In this document: positions 36,253 to 48,127 of the stretch, piece by piece | How the letters are laid out: the number at the start of each line of letters is the position of its first letter | How positions within the stretch are numbered: the stretch's first letter is position 1 | From: Rhizophagus clarus | Taxonomy: Eukaryota; Glomeromycota; Glomeromycetes; Glomerales; Glomeraceae | Assembly (NCBI GenBank): GCA_015698045.1 | Contig: BLAL01000264.1 | Coordinates: forward strand, 43,278-107,277 | Direction: 5' to 3' | Length of the DNA: 64,000 nucleotides | The notes under the pieces: generated by a model | What the model saw: the letters and a program-made list of their open reading frames with translations, nothing else | Databases searched by the model: none | Told to the model about the DNA's origin: nothing | Translations under genes and position numbers: made by a program

Positions 36253-37960
36253 ATGTTAGACCTTTATATGAATTTAAAATAAATTTATCTAAAGATTTCC
36301 TCCTTTCACCATCACCTTATTCTATATTTTCTCTTTTTTTTCTTTTGAACAAATAGAAATAATTGTTAAAAATACAAATAAATATGCATATATAAAGAAT
36401 GCAGGAGAAGGGCGTGATTGGAAAGAATTAACAACGAAAGAATTTAAAATTTGGTTAGCAATATTAATATATGCTGGTGTTTTTAAATTACCTAGTATCC
36501 AAGATTATTGGAATAAGGATAGTAAATTTCCTGAGCATAAAATTACTACTTTTATGTCTTTAATTCGTTTTGAACAGGTATTTTAATTTTATTATTTAAT
36601 TTAATATTTTTATTAAATTAATTAAATTTTATTAAAACTGTTTATTGATATATTTAGATTAAACATTTCATGCATATTTCAGATTGTACTATTCCGCCTA
36701 AGTTTTGGTATTCAAAGGTAGATCCTTTAGCAACTCATATCTGAACAGTTTCCAAAACAATTTGTATACCATCTTCAAACGTTTCTATTGATGAAATGAT
36801 TGCAAGATTTTCTGAAAGAAGCGCTCATACTGTAAGAATTAAAAACAAACCTACTTTAGAAGGTTACAAGATTCTTTCTCTTTGTGATGCTGGCTATATA
36901 TATACTTTTATTTTTACCTCCAGAATTCAAACCCACCCAGAAATCCAGCAAGTATCAGATTTAAGTAAAGTAGGAAATGAAGTATATTATCTTACATCTC
37001 AATTACCAATAGAAGATAAATCATTCAATATTTATATGGATAATTATTTTTCTAGTATCAAACTTTTCAAATACTTGCGTAAAAAAAAAATAGGAGCATA
37101 TGGTACTGTTTGTACAAATAGTGCTAATTTTCCAAAGGTTTTTAAAGTAAATAAAAAATTAGATTGGGACACACTTTCTGGGGGTGATTGTTGACAATGT
37201 ATTAGCCATTTTGTAGATGGACAATGACCCAGTAACGATGCTTTCTACTATTCATCAGATTGATAATGAAAATGAAAATCAGATAGAAAGAGTACGACGT
37301 TGACCACGAAAGACAAGCACAAATGCAGCTAAAGTTCGAGCAATTTTTGGAACTTTAAGTAAAAAAACTTTACCAATTCCTGTTATAATTGATGACTATA
37401 ACCACTTCATGGGTGGAGTAGTTATTGCTGATCAATTACGAGGGTATTATGGAACTCAGCTACCAGTACGAAGAACATGAATGCCACTGTTTTTTTGGCT
37501 TTTAGATACTGCATTAGTTAATTCATATTTAATATTAAAAAAAGTTAATACAAATATTAATCATAAGGATTTTAGATTACAAATAGTATGGGATTTAATT
37601 GAAGAAAGTTTAAAAGAAAGTGAAAAAAAACCACATACACGAAACCAAGTTGATGAATTAACAAATCAATTTAAGTTTATTTTACGTTGATCCTACTAAA
37701 AAGCAGCAATATGTTACAACAAAATATGAGCTTCCTATAATAAGATTATTTCCAGAAGGTCATTATCCTGAATGGAGAGAAACAAGAAGTAGTTGTGTAT
37801 GGTGTAAATATTTAGTAAAAAAAAATCAAGAAAAAGCAGCAAAAAATCCACCTCAATCACAATTATATTGCATAAAATATGATTTAGCCTTATGTTGTAA
37901 TAAGGAAAAAAGTAATTGTTTTAAAGATTTTCATACATATAGGGAAGATGATGACTAAAA
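36253..37960 (+). pseudogene. piggyBac transposase, main part
   Basis: DDE_Tnp_1_7-type transposase. Seen: VRPLYEFKINLSKDF at the insertion junction, NTNKYAYIKNAG, FKIWLAILIYAGVFKLPSIQ, an intron at about 36580-36658, VSIDEMIARFSERS (first Asp), NIYMDNYFSSIKLFKYL (second Asp) and HFMGGVVIADQLRGYYG. The third catalytic Asp of the GGVD motif is Val here. The C-terminal cysteine-rich domain (CVWCKYLVKK...CIKYDLALCCN...CFKDFH) is preserved. A frameshift in a T-run near 36340 and TGA codons near 36742, 37193, 37302, 37480 and 37688 make it inactive. The 5' part lies at 8881-9100 beyond the 27-kb insertion. Confidence 0.85.
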
Positions 37961-38638
37961 ATAAAGTTTTGTTTTTATTTTTTCCATTTAAAATTAGTTA
38001 ATTTTCATAACATTTACATTGCACTTTTTTTATGAATTTTACGAAAATTATTCTTTTTTTTAAGCTATTATGTAATTTCAAAATCTTATTTTTAAATCTT
38101 AAAAACTCAAATAATAAAAATTATTTCTCATAAACTACTCTGCATTTTATTATTAAGGTTTGACAGGTTATAATCAAACCCCAATGAGTTCGCCAAAAAT
38201 ATATGCAAAATTTTTTAAAAAATGGCTATTAATGAAAAGTGCAAACTTTGATCGGTGATTAATTAAACGTTCTAATATGTAAACTAGAAAATGATGATCA
38301 TAATCACGTGATATAAAATTCAAATGATTTGGAAAAAAATTTTTATTAAGGTAGCATTAATATTTCTAAAAATAGATGAGAGCTAAAATTTGGGTAAAAT
38401 TGCAGGCAAATTTGCCTGCGAGGTTCTACCGTTTAAGGGATAGCTTTTTTAATAGGATGCAAAATATTACAAAAAACTTTTAGATCTCTAAAAAAATTTT
38501 AGCTACAAATAATTTGTCCAATTTTTTTATTTGTAAAAAGATTTGAATGTTATTCATTTATCTATAAAAAAATTTTTTAATTATTATAATTATTTTTATA
38601 AACAATAAAATAATAATTTACTTATATATTCAAGAATT
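37961..38638. other. Spacer with an 18-bp palindrome
   Basis: A+T-rich, no gene. GCAGGCAAATTTGCCTGC at 38402-38419 is a perfect palindrome and unusually G+C-rich for this window. The segment should contain the 3' end of the piggyBac element and the end of the old hAT, but I could not place either terminus. Confidence 0.4.
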
Positions 38639-38940
38639 TATTTAAGTCTTAAAACTGATGCAGCAGAATCATAGACAATAGTCCAACAGGTCTTACAGTA
38701 TGTCTTAAGTCCTTCCTCTTCAATATTTCTTTCTTTAATTATTTCAGTTAATTTTGCTCCTATTAAAATTAATAATTAGAATTATTTATTATTAAATATA
38801 ACAAAAATATTAAATTTAACTAACCTGTTACATGCAAATTTTTAAAAAATTTTGTAATAATATTTACTTTTGCAATTAATTTGGAAGCAAAAGAATGTTC
38901 CATTATATCATATGAAATTAAATTGAAACAGTGTGAAATA
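38639..38940 (-). pseudogene. Old hAT transposase (copy C), third piece
   Basis: The minus strand reads FNLISYDIMEHSFASKLIAK, then KFFKNLHVTG, an intron of about 65 nt, then AKLTEIIKERNIEEEGLKTY and YDSAASVLRLK before a stop. This is the region after the hAT core, where homologues read CxSHxxNLIxxDI and KTxWT. It continues the piece at 46562-47264: across the element, after removing one ATA target copy, the frame reads IIDMRYISHCFNLIS without a break. Confidence 0.7.
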
Positions 38941-38954
38941 CACTGGTCAAAATC

Positions 38955-39345
38955 GATACTATCAGGTATATATTAGGTATCTGATATGTGTGAGATATAT
39001 GTGAGATATGTGTATAATATTTAATAATCTTACACATATCAGATACCTGATATGTATCTATCAGATGCAAAAAAATGGTGACATATAGTATACATATATT
39101 ATACATATCTCATACATATCAGGTAGTTAGATATTGGTCATATATCAATCATATATCATAAATTTATTGGGTACCTGATATTACTATAATAAATATTAGA
39201 CACTTATCAGATACTACTAATAAGTATTCTATATATACCTGATATGTATCCTATATATAACTGAAATATATCAGATATTTATAATTTACTAATTAAACCT
39301 GAATATTAATAGGCATATATCAGACATAATTTTCATATATATCAG
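38955..39345. repeat. Left subterminal repeats (tacctgatatg)
   Basis: Many variants of atatcaggtacctgatatg and catacatatcagata occur in both orientations. Matching words lie at 43150-43170 and at the right end, 46462-46560. Candidate transposase-binding repeats. Confidence 0.7.
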
Positions 39346-42143
39346 ATAACAGCATTTAGATTATTGATTTAATAATATTAATATTAATAAATTTATAATT
39401 TCAATACACATAATTTAAAGTAATTTAATTCATTTAATTATATAAAAGTTTTATTTATTTTAATTAATAATAAAAAAATTATACAAAAAATATTATAAAA
39501 AAAATTCACTAAGTATTAGCAAAAGAAAAGGAACATCAATAAAATTTTTTTTTACGTTATAGTATTAATATTAATATTAGAATAAAGGTTAGTAAAAGTA
39601 GAAAAGAAATATCAATAAAAAGATATAAAATATAAGTATTAATGTTAGTGTTAATATTAGTATTAGTAAAAGAAAAGGAATAAAATGTTTAATAGTAGAA
39701 TATTATTAGTAAAAACGTTAGTAAAAGGAAATACATTAGAAAAATATATTAATAAGAGTAATAAAAATAATATGATGGGAAAAAAAACTCCATACCTTTG
39801 TATTTATTTTTAGATAAACAATATATTTTCTATTTGTTTACACAAGCAAGTAAAAAAAATCAATAGTAGAATGTTATTAGTTAGAACATTAATAAAAAGA
39901 AGAAATACATTAGAAAATTATATTAATAAGAGTATTAAGAATAGCATGATAATAGAAAAAAAATTTCAATAAAAAATACCTTTATAAAATATTTAAAGAG
40001 AGAAAAAGTTTTTTGGTAAAAAAAAAAAAATTACAGAGATAAATAAATAAGTTATTTGGTAATTATTCAGTTTGCAAATTTTATCTTTTTTTTTTTGCAA
40101 AGTCAAAATCATCTTTCATATTATAACATTTTATGATCAATTATTTGTTGATAAAGCAATACAATGTAACATGCTTCTAAGTTCTACTAACAGCCACAAA
40201 TCAGTCATCTATCAGTTACCTATCGGTTACCTATTGTGCATAAGTCAATTAAAGTCATGATTGGATTTTGTGCTCAACTTGTGTTAATAAAATTATTACA
40301 ATATCATTGATTATATTAAATTTATCAAAGTTTTTAAGTCTAATTAAAGATGATTAATGATTCTTTGGTTAAAAAATTCTTAAAAACAATTTCTCAAACG
40401 AACTCAGTGATTTTTTTTAGCATATTTAGGGTGCCAATCATCTCAAATTTGGAAAGAAAATTCACCCATTATTTTACCTATATTAGGATATTATTACATA
40501 TTTATTCGACCCTAAAGAAAACTATATTCAACTACCCAAATATTATTGATAAATAGGCCAAATAATAATAGTTTTATTAACATTTTTATTTATAGCAATG
40601 TATATATTATAATATTATATAAAATTTAATTTAATATCTATTTATTTATATATTATTATCACTTATTATTATTCACATTAATCTATCCGCCATTTATCCA
40701 TAACCATCATCTACACAATCATGTATCCTATAAAAATCCTAAATTTATATCATATAAGAGACAAAGGGCAACTTAAAAAAAAATAAAAAACAAATTCATA
40801 AATTAACAATTCATGAAAATAAAAATTAAAATCAATAAAAAACACACCATAAATCTGTATATCCAAAAATCTTAAAGAACAAACTGCTAAAAAAAGAAAA
40901 AATAGAGAAACGTTAGAAATGTTTCTAATTAACTAAAAGTAAAAATAATCAGTTTCATAATAAGTAAAACTTACCATTTTCATTTTCATATTTGCTTGAA
41001 ATCTATAATATATTTTTAATTAGAAATGTTTAAAAAAATATATTAAGTTTTGCAACACAACTTTTGCAAAACTCATTATTTAAATTTCAAAAATCCAATT
41101 ATTAAGAAAAGTTCGAGTGAACTTTTCTTGGATTACATGAATTGTATGTTATATTATTTTAAGAAAAGTTTGAGTGAACTTTTCTTAGATCACATGAATT
41201 GTATTAAAGTGAACTGAAAGACCCGCCTAAAAAAAACAACAAACGAACTATTAGAAACAGTTCATTAAAAAAAACAAGTATTTTTAAAAAAAGTCAGGTC
41301 CATACTTATTATATATCAAGAACCTCCTTAAATAAAACAACTTGTCATTATTCTGAAGTCTGAAAACAAATAGAAATAAGATCCTGAACTATATATAAAT
41401 AGGTCAGGGATTGAGTTTGCTTATTGATCATATAAAATTTTTAAAAAGTTGCTCATTTCAGAGGTATTTTTAAAAATTTCTTATCCTACATACCCCTGTA
41501 TTTAAAAAAATCTACTGATTGGATTTTAATGAAATTTATATCATTAGATTCGTCATAATGAGACGGATCTAATGGTATAAACTTTATATTAATAGCATTA
41601 ATATTGACCAAGATATCCTAAATTGAAAATTTTACTATACATTATATCTGACCTAAATGAGAAATATTCGGGTCCTATAGAAATACCTAAAAAGAAGAGA
41701 AAATAAACGTTAAAAATCATTTGTTAAGTAAATAAATTTAAAAGAAAAAAAAATATTACAATAACTTATCTAAAGGTTATGCAAAAGACTGAAGTTATCT
41801 ACCTATAAAAAAAAGAAGTGAAAGTAAACGTTAGAAATCATTCATTAAGTAAAAAAATATATATATACAATATTAACTTTGACTACTGAAGTCCATCATC
41901 AAAGTGCCGAAAGGTCACATAAAAAAGGAAGGGAGGGAAAAGGAGACAAAAGAAGGAAGAAGCCAGGAAGGGAATGAAAGGAAGTAGCAGAAGGGGCAAG
42001 AGGAGAAGAAAGATGAAAGGAAAGGAAAAAATAAAGGTTAAAAGGTTAAAAAAAATTGTAATTTAATTTAATGATCATTGATTATCATAATCAATCTACT
42101 TTTACAGTTTTATAAATTGTAATTTTTTTTTATTTTTTTTTTT
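39346..42143. other. Long A+T-rich interior, no gene
   Basis: The segment 39480-39980 repeats words such as gtattaatgttagt and aaaagaaaaggaa, resembling 48640-49190. The palindrome-like AAGAAAAGTTCGAGTGAACT followed by TTTCTT occurs at 41104-41129 and 41161-41186, with a worn copy at 42843. A purine-rich block runs from 41920 to 42050. No frame of interest is present; 40072-40556 frames are chance openings. Confidence 0.45.
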
Positions 42144-42815
42144 AGGTTGTCAGATTCCCAGACTTGGAATGTAAGTTGGAAGGGGTGAAGGAATTTTTTT
42201 TTAATATTAAAGAAACGTTACTAATGTTTCTTTATTTTTTTAGGTTACCAGTCTTCTTGGATGAACCAAACTTGAGAAAGTTAAGTTAAAAAGGATGGAA
42301 ATTTTTTTTTAATATTAAAGAAATGTTACTAACGTTTCTTTCTTTATTTTTTTTAGATTGCTGGACTTTTTGGATGAACTGGACTTGAGAATATAAGTTA
42401 AAAAAGGTGGGGAATTTTTTTTTAATATTAGAGAAACATTACTAACATTTCTTTCTTTATTTTTTTTGGCTACTGGCCTTCTTAGACAAACAAAATTTGG
42501 AAATGTAAGTTAAAAAGGGCAGAGGATTTTTTTTTTAATATTAAAGAAATATTACTACTATTTTTTTATTTGTTTTTTTAGGTTGCTGGCCTTCTTGGAC
42601 GAATTGGACTTGGAATTATAAGTTAAAAAGAGTGAGGGATTTTTTTTAAAATTAAAGAAATGTTACTAACATTTCTTTCTTTATTTTTTTTAGATTGCTA
42701 GATTCCTTGGACAAACTGGACTTGAAATATAAGAAGGAAGTTAGAGATATTTTTTGAATATTAAAGAAACAGTTTAACATTTCTTTATTTATTTTAGGTT
42801 GCAGTTTCCCTTATT
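42144..42815 (+). repeat. Exon-like tandem array, about seven units of 110-118 bp
   Basis: Each unit has a T-rich tract ending in TTTTTTAG, a conserved segment of about 40 nt (GTTGCTGGCCTTCTTGGAC, then GAATTGGACTTGGAA), then (g/a)taagtt. A spacer follows with AAAGAAAC-GTTACTAAT-GTTTCTTT, itself a short hairpin. The order acceptor, short segment, donor repeats down the array. I see no protein reading through it. Confidence 0.75.
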
Positions 42816-43186
42816 TCTTTTGATCCTAACATGATCACGATTAAGAAAAATTTGAGCAAACTTTCTTAAACTTGTATTATAAATGACTAACTTTTTTATT
42901 AATTTATTGTAATAAAATATAAAATATGTAATAAAATAAAAATATTAATAATAATAATTATACTTTTAAACACTTTACAAAAAATTTATAACTTGATAAT
43001 ACATTCAACAAATAAAACAATAAAATTTTTTAACTATATTAAATGAATTAAAAATTTTTAAAAAGAAAAATCTATAAAGAAAGTAAACTAAAAAATTTCT
43101 TAATACGTTATACAATATGAAATCTAATGTATTAAAATTTGTATTACATATCAGGTACCTGATATGTGTAAGATAGAACTGTGATT

Positions 43187-43887
43187 AATATACAGTAAAC
43201 AGCATAAATTAAGCACCATTTCAAAGTTAATTTACGATATAAATTATAAATACCAGCATAATAAATTTATATTTATTTTAAAGATGAGACTTAAAACAAC
43301 ATTTTAAAAGCATTTTTTTATTTAATTAATAATACAATTTTATAAAAATCACTTGGTTTATAAAAAAGTGAATTTTCAACTTTTTAACTAAGACAGATAC
43401 AACAAAATAAATACCAGAATCTGATTCTTTGAGTCATAAATAGGTTAAGTTCCAAAAATCTTAAAGATTGAATCATTAGTTATTAAGAAAATAAACTTTA
43501 AAAATCATGTAGATCATTAAAAAATCAAAAATTTACTATAAAATTCATATTTTTTGTGATCTACATGATTTTTAAAGTTTATTTTCTTAATAACTAATGA
43601 TTCAATCTTTAAGATTTTTGGAACTTAACCTATTTATGACTCAAAGAATCAGATTCTGGTATTTATTTTGTTGTATCTGTCTTAGTTAAAAAGTTGAAAA
43701 TTCACTTTTTTATAAATCAAGTGATTTTTACAAAATTGTATTATTAATTAAATAAAAAAATGCTTTTAAAATGTTGTTTTAAGTCTCCTCTTTAAAATAA
43801 ATATAAATTTATTATGTTGATATTTATAATTTATATCATAAATTACTTTTGAAAATAGTGCTTAATTTATGCTATCTATTGTATATT
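43187..43887. mobile_element. Foldback (long inverted repeat) element
   Basis: Two near-identical inverted arms of about 330 bp (43187-43517 and 43557-43887) are separated by about 39 nt. Inner arm ends read catgtagatca and tgatctacatg; outer ends read aatatacagtaaacagcata and tatgctatctattgtatatt. The arms differ at only a few positions. It has no coding capacity. A transcript would fold into a long double-stranded hairpin. No target duplication was identified. Confidence 0.85.
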
Positions 43888-43957
43888 AAATAACATATCG
43901 ATAACAAATAGTTTAGATATCAGGGTCTTGGTAATTAGGCATATTTTGAAGTGTAAT

Positions 43958-46452
43958 TAGGGATGTGCCATGCGCATTATGTGTTGCATAATGCGATGCG
44001 CATAATGCGCATAATGCGCATAATAAATTTTACAATAATCTATTAAATTGTAATTTTGGTAAAAATTATCTTAATTCCGGCTAGAATTATAGTTTAACAA
44101 AAATGGAATTTATAAATAGATTTGTATTACATTAGATCTTCACAAAAAAAAATTTTTTTTTCTTCGTCTAAAATGCCTCCAGCTAATCCTATTTGGGCGC
44201 ACTTTAATAAACTTGGACATGTGGCTGGTTTTCAGCAAGCTCGTGCACAATGTAAATACTGTAATTATGAAGTAAATGCTGCAGTTAAAAAATGTATTGC
44301 ACATTTTAAAACCTGTCCAAAAGCAAGTATAACGGCTCTTCAAGGATTTTTTGGACCGGATTTTCAACCTAACACAATACAACGTAATAATTCTCATTTA
44401 TCCACAGAGCAAAACAATATTACTACTGCTGTTACAAGACCTATATTACAATCACAAACATCAATAAATAATTTTGTTGATAGAATATCTTCAGCAGAAC
44501 AAGATGAATGTGAATTATTATTTGCACAAGCAATTTACCAATGTGGATTATTCTTATCATTATCTGAATTAGAACCAATTAAAATCCTTTTTCAAAAACT
44601 TCGTCCTTGTTTTAAACTACCTTCACGAAAAACTTTATCAACAACATTACTTGACAAGGTATATGATAGTATAAAAAATGAAGTAAATAATTTGATTAAT
44701 TCAGCAAATTATATTTGCTTAATTTCCGATGGATGGTAGGTGTTTTTAACTACAATTTTAACTGAAATCAATAAAAATATCTAATATAATTTAATGTTCT
44801 AACTTCTAGGTTGAATATGATGCAGGAACATTGGACTAATTATTTAATTACCACACCAAAACCAGTATTTTTTTTTGCTCATCAAACTGGCGAAATTAAA
44901 CAAACAGGAGAAAATATTGCAGCTGATCTTGATGAAGTTATCTCGAAAATTGACCATTCTAAACTTTCAGCAATCATTACTGATAATGCATCCTCAATGA
45001 AAAAAGCATGGAAACTTTTGGCTATTAAATATCCAAAAGTAGTTTTCCTTGGCTGTGTAGCTCATTCCTTAAAACTTTTAATTGGTGATATTATGAAACT
45101 CCCTTGGGCGGACAGAACTATGAAAAATGGAAAGAAAATTGTTAAATATTTCAAATCACATCAAGTTCCAGCTGCAATCCTGAAACGATATCAACTTTCT
45201 AATTATGATAGGCGAATCTCACTTAAATTACCTGTAAAAACACGTTGGGGATCATCAGCTATTTGTCTTAATTCACTTCAGGTAAATCAACTTGCTATTG
45301 AATTAACAATTACAGAATTATCACGTAATCAAACTGTTAGAATTGAAGATGATATAAAAAGTATTGTATTAGATGATGAGTTTTGGGAAGATGTTGATAA
45401 TCTGCTTAAAGTTCTTAATGAACTTGTTATTGGAATTTCTATGTTTGAATCGGACACACCTTCTTTATCTAAAGTACTAGATTGGTATCATAATCAATTA
45501 GAATCACCAGGTAAAATATTATTTTTTGTTAGTAAATATAAATAAAAATTATTACTAATCAAATTTAATTTTCTCAAGTCTATGTATTTGATGTAGCAGG
45601 AAATAATATTAAAAATATTATCGAAAAAAGGTGGGAAAGAATTTACCACCCTGTTATGGAAGTTGCGCACCTGCTTGATCCATCATTTCATGGACGCCAC
45701 CTTACTTCTGATTCAATGAATAAAATTTCACTGTTTATCCAAAAGTATTATTCAGATAATGCAGTAATTATTTGGACACAAATCTTGAATTATAAGGAAA
45801 AAAATAGAGTTTTTGCAAATAAACTTGCTTGGGAAACAGCCGGTAAAATTGATCCTGTAACTTGGTGGTGTGGAAATTTCAGTGATTCTGCACCTGAACT
45901 TACTCAAGTAGCAAAAAAGGTTCTATCCATTCCAACATCGTCTGCTGCATCCGAAAGAAATTGGTCAGCATTTGCATATATTCATGATAAAAAAAGAAAC
46001 CAGTTGAATGCTGATCACGTCTTAAAATTAGTGTATATTTATAGTAATTATAAATTACAAACGCCACGAGAAACACCAGAATGGAAAGTATTTACAAATG
46101 AGCTGGATAAAAATACTTCATTAAATAGGGGAAATATAGATAACGAAACTCAAGTTTTAGAAGAAAGTGAAGAAAGCGAAGATAGTGATTATGAAGATGA
46201 GCATTTGTTAAATAGTAGTAGTGAAAGTGAAGAAGATAATTTTAATGACAGTGAAAATGATGACTCCGATGTATCTTGTTAATAAAATAAAATAAATAAA
46301 TAAAATAGTTTTTATAACGAAATTATTTTTTTTTTTTTATCTGTATAACGGTATTACATATATCATGTGCATAATGCGAATAATACGCATTATGCGCATT
46401 ATGCGCATTATGTGCATCGTAAAGTGAAATTTTCGCATTTTGCCTATCCCTA
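43958..46452. mobile_element. Intact hAT transposon (copy D)
   Basis: The ends are TAGGGATGTGCCATGCGC and (inverted) TAGGGATAGGCAAAATGCG. The perfect 8-bp target duplication is AGTGTAAT at 43950-43957 and 46453-46460. Subterminal GCGCATTATGCGCAT words occur at both ends. One uninterrupted transposase gene lies inside. Perfect flanks and an open gene point to a young insertion within the 7.6-kb element. Confidence 0.9.
44173..46282 (+). CDS. hAT-family transposase, BED finger and DUF659
   Basis: Three exons, 44173-44735, 44810-45510 and 45579-46282, with phases that agree, give 655 residues and no internal stop. In order: BED zinc finger (WAHFNKLG, CKYC, HFKTC) at residues about 6-55; DUF659-like catalytic region with CLISDGWLNMMQEHWTNYL spanning the first splice junction and IITDNASSMKKAW near residue 244; HSLKLLIGDIMKLPW; and the C-terminal dimerisation domain PVTWWCGNFSDSAPELTQVA with IPTSSAASERNWSAFAYIHD. 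The tail is Ser/Glu/Asp-rich. ATG 44173 was chosen because MPPANPIW leads directly into the finger; an earlier in-frame ATG adds only a low-complexity stretch. Likely cut-and-paste transposase acting on the TAGGGAT ends. Activity is inferred from integrity, not shown. Confidence 0.9.
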
Positions 46453-46561
46453 AGTGTAATAAATCAGATACCTGATATGTAAAAATACCTGATATTTATC
46501 TGATTAGCCGCCAATATATAAGTCTCTGATATGTATCTGATAGAATTGATTTTGACCAGTG

Positions 46562-47264
46562 ATATATCTCATATCAATTATATTTGGATATTTTTTCATA
46601 ATAATACTTCTAGTTAATTTAACATTAGATGCATTATTTGAATATATTGTACTAAATTTTTCTGGACCTATTTTATTTAAAATGTCATTAATTTTTTTGG
46701 CCAAAAATTCATCAGTGTGGGAATAATCAGTAAAGTCAGATAAATATTCTTTACACTAAGGAGTTAAGATTATAAAATTCCAGAGTGAATGATTTTTTGT
46801 TGAAGACTATCTATCTAAAACTAAAAGATTTTAAAGTAATTAATTAGAATTTATAAATGTGATATTGTAAAAAAATAATCTTATCAAGAATTAGATTATT
46901 TTTATGTAAAAGTTCTTTATGCATCTTTTTATTAATTTTAGTAAGCTCTGTTTCAAAATAACGATTTACAAAAACTTTACAATTTGGATGATTATATGCA
47001 GAATTTAAGTACGTAAAAGATTTTCAATTATGTGCCAAAGAATACCATATAATACAAAGGCTTTTACTAACACACGTGTTATATTTTTTTCTTAAGTTAG
47101 ATCATCCATTTGTGATTTTTTAAAACTATTAGTTATTTTACTTTGAATACCAGAATTTGATTTTCTCTTTTTTCCAATTTCTGGTTCTTTATGTTTTTCC
47201 TTTACTAGATTAATATAATAACAAAGAATATTACGTGATACTTGTAAACAGTATGAAGCCAAAT
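46562..47264 (-). pseudogene. Old hAT transposase (copy C), middle piece
   Basis: The minus strand continues the BED finger as SYCLQVSRNILCYYINLVKE, then KKRKSNSGIQSKITNSF, ITRVLVKAFVLYGI and IIENL. After a decayed stretch with frame changes comes AKKINDILNKIGPEKFSTIY and SIIMKKYPNIIDMRYI. This is the usual order in hAT proteins. Several stops make it inactive. It is joined upstream to 58947-59135 across the 11.7-kb element, and downstream to 38639-38940 across the 7.6-kb element. Confidence 0.7.
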
Positions 47265-47475
47265 TAAAGCTTCGCATGAGCTGAGCCAGCTTGCAAGCTG
47301 GCTCAAGCTTTTCAAGCTAAGCCAAGCCAAGCCATGATTAAATTGGCTTGGTGGCTCACAAGCCAGCTTAAAAAAGCTTGAGTCAGGTATTAGGCTTGGT
47401 TTGATAAACTCAAACTGGCAGTGGACTTGGCTTGAAAAGCTCAAGCTAGCTTATGAGCCAGATCAAGCTTGGCAA
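47265..47475. repeat. Left subterminal AAGCCAAGCC repeats
   Basis: The repeats are short GGCTTG/CAAGCC words in both orientations (gccagcttgcaagctggctc is itself palindromic). The matching right subterminal region is 58755-58938. Next to them (47470-47680 and 58610-58750) are gttctggcatttttttg-type units. Confidence 0.75.
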
Positions 47476-47749
47476 TTTTTTACAATTTATATGTAAAAAA
47501 TGCTGATACCAATAGTTCTGATGTTTTTTTTGCAAATTTATATATAAAAAATGCCAGAACTATTTATTCTGGCATTTTTTGCAATTTTATGAATAAAAAA
47601 CGCTGGTACCAATAGTTCTGGCATTTTTTTTTGTGATTTTATAATACAAAATGCCGATAATGCTATAATGAATTATTCAGTATAAAGGCAAGGTCATGTG
47701 ACTTGCTGATCTAATCAGATAATCCGAATATCTGATCTTTTTTTTAATC

Positions 47750-48127
47750 ATTTATCAGTTTATTTTTGTGGTGTTGCTAAATGAAAAGCATGACCAGACT
47801 TTTGGAATTAAGGTAAGGGAGGGTGGGAAGTATTTTTTGGTGTTTTTTTTAATTAATTAATTAATTATTTTTTATTTTTATTTTTTGTAGTATTGCTGGA
47901 TAAAAAGCATGACCGGACTTTTGGAATTAAGGTAAGGGAGGAGTTGGGGGAGGTGTGTTGTTGTTTTTTTTAATTAATTAAGTATTAACTTTTTTTTTAC
48001 TTTTTGTAGTATTGCCAGATGAAAAGTATGACTGGACTTTTGGAATTAAGATAAGGGAGGGTGGGGAAGTGTTTTTCAGTGTTTTTTTTAACTAATTAAT
48101 TAATTATTTTTTTTTTATTTTTTTGTA
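47750..48127 (+). repeat. Exon-like tandem array, left part
   Basis: Units of about 110-118 bp each have TTTTTTGTAG, then a 41-nt segment (tattgccagatgaaaagcat, then gactggacttttggaattaa and g), then GTAAGGGAGGGTGGG and an attaattaattaatt spacer. About three and a half units lie here. The array continues beyond the 9.4-kb insertion at 57575-58320. Confidence 0.8.

Larger units (their letters stand above)
38941..46561. mobile_element. 7.6-kb element with CACTGGTC ends
   Basis: The inverted ends are CACTGGTCAAAATCGAT (left) and CACTGGTCAAAATCAAT (right, inverted), continuing as (a/t)(c)tatcag(g/a)ta. The 3-bp ATA duplications are at 38938-38940 and 46562-46564. Removing element and one ATA keeps the frame of the hAT copy C gene. 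The CAC start and 3-bp target suggest the CACTA superfamily, like the 26722-31544 element, whose ends also read CAC(A/T)GGTC(G/A)AA. It has no transposase of its own apart from a nested hAT. Subterminal cagatacctgatatg words, an exon-like array and a foldback repeat fill it. Confidence 0.8.

Noticed and set aside
38941-46561. LTR or virus-like element as explanation for the long insertions
   Set aside because: The ends are inverted, not direct, target sites are 2, 3 or 8 bp, and no reverse transcriptase, integrase or capsid gene is visible anywhere in the window.
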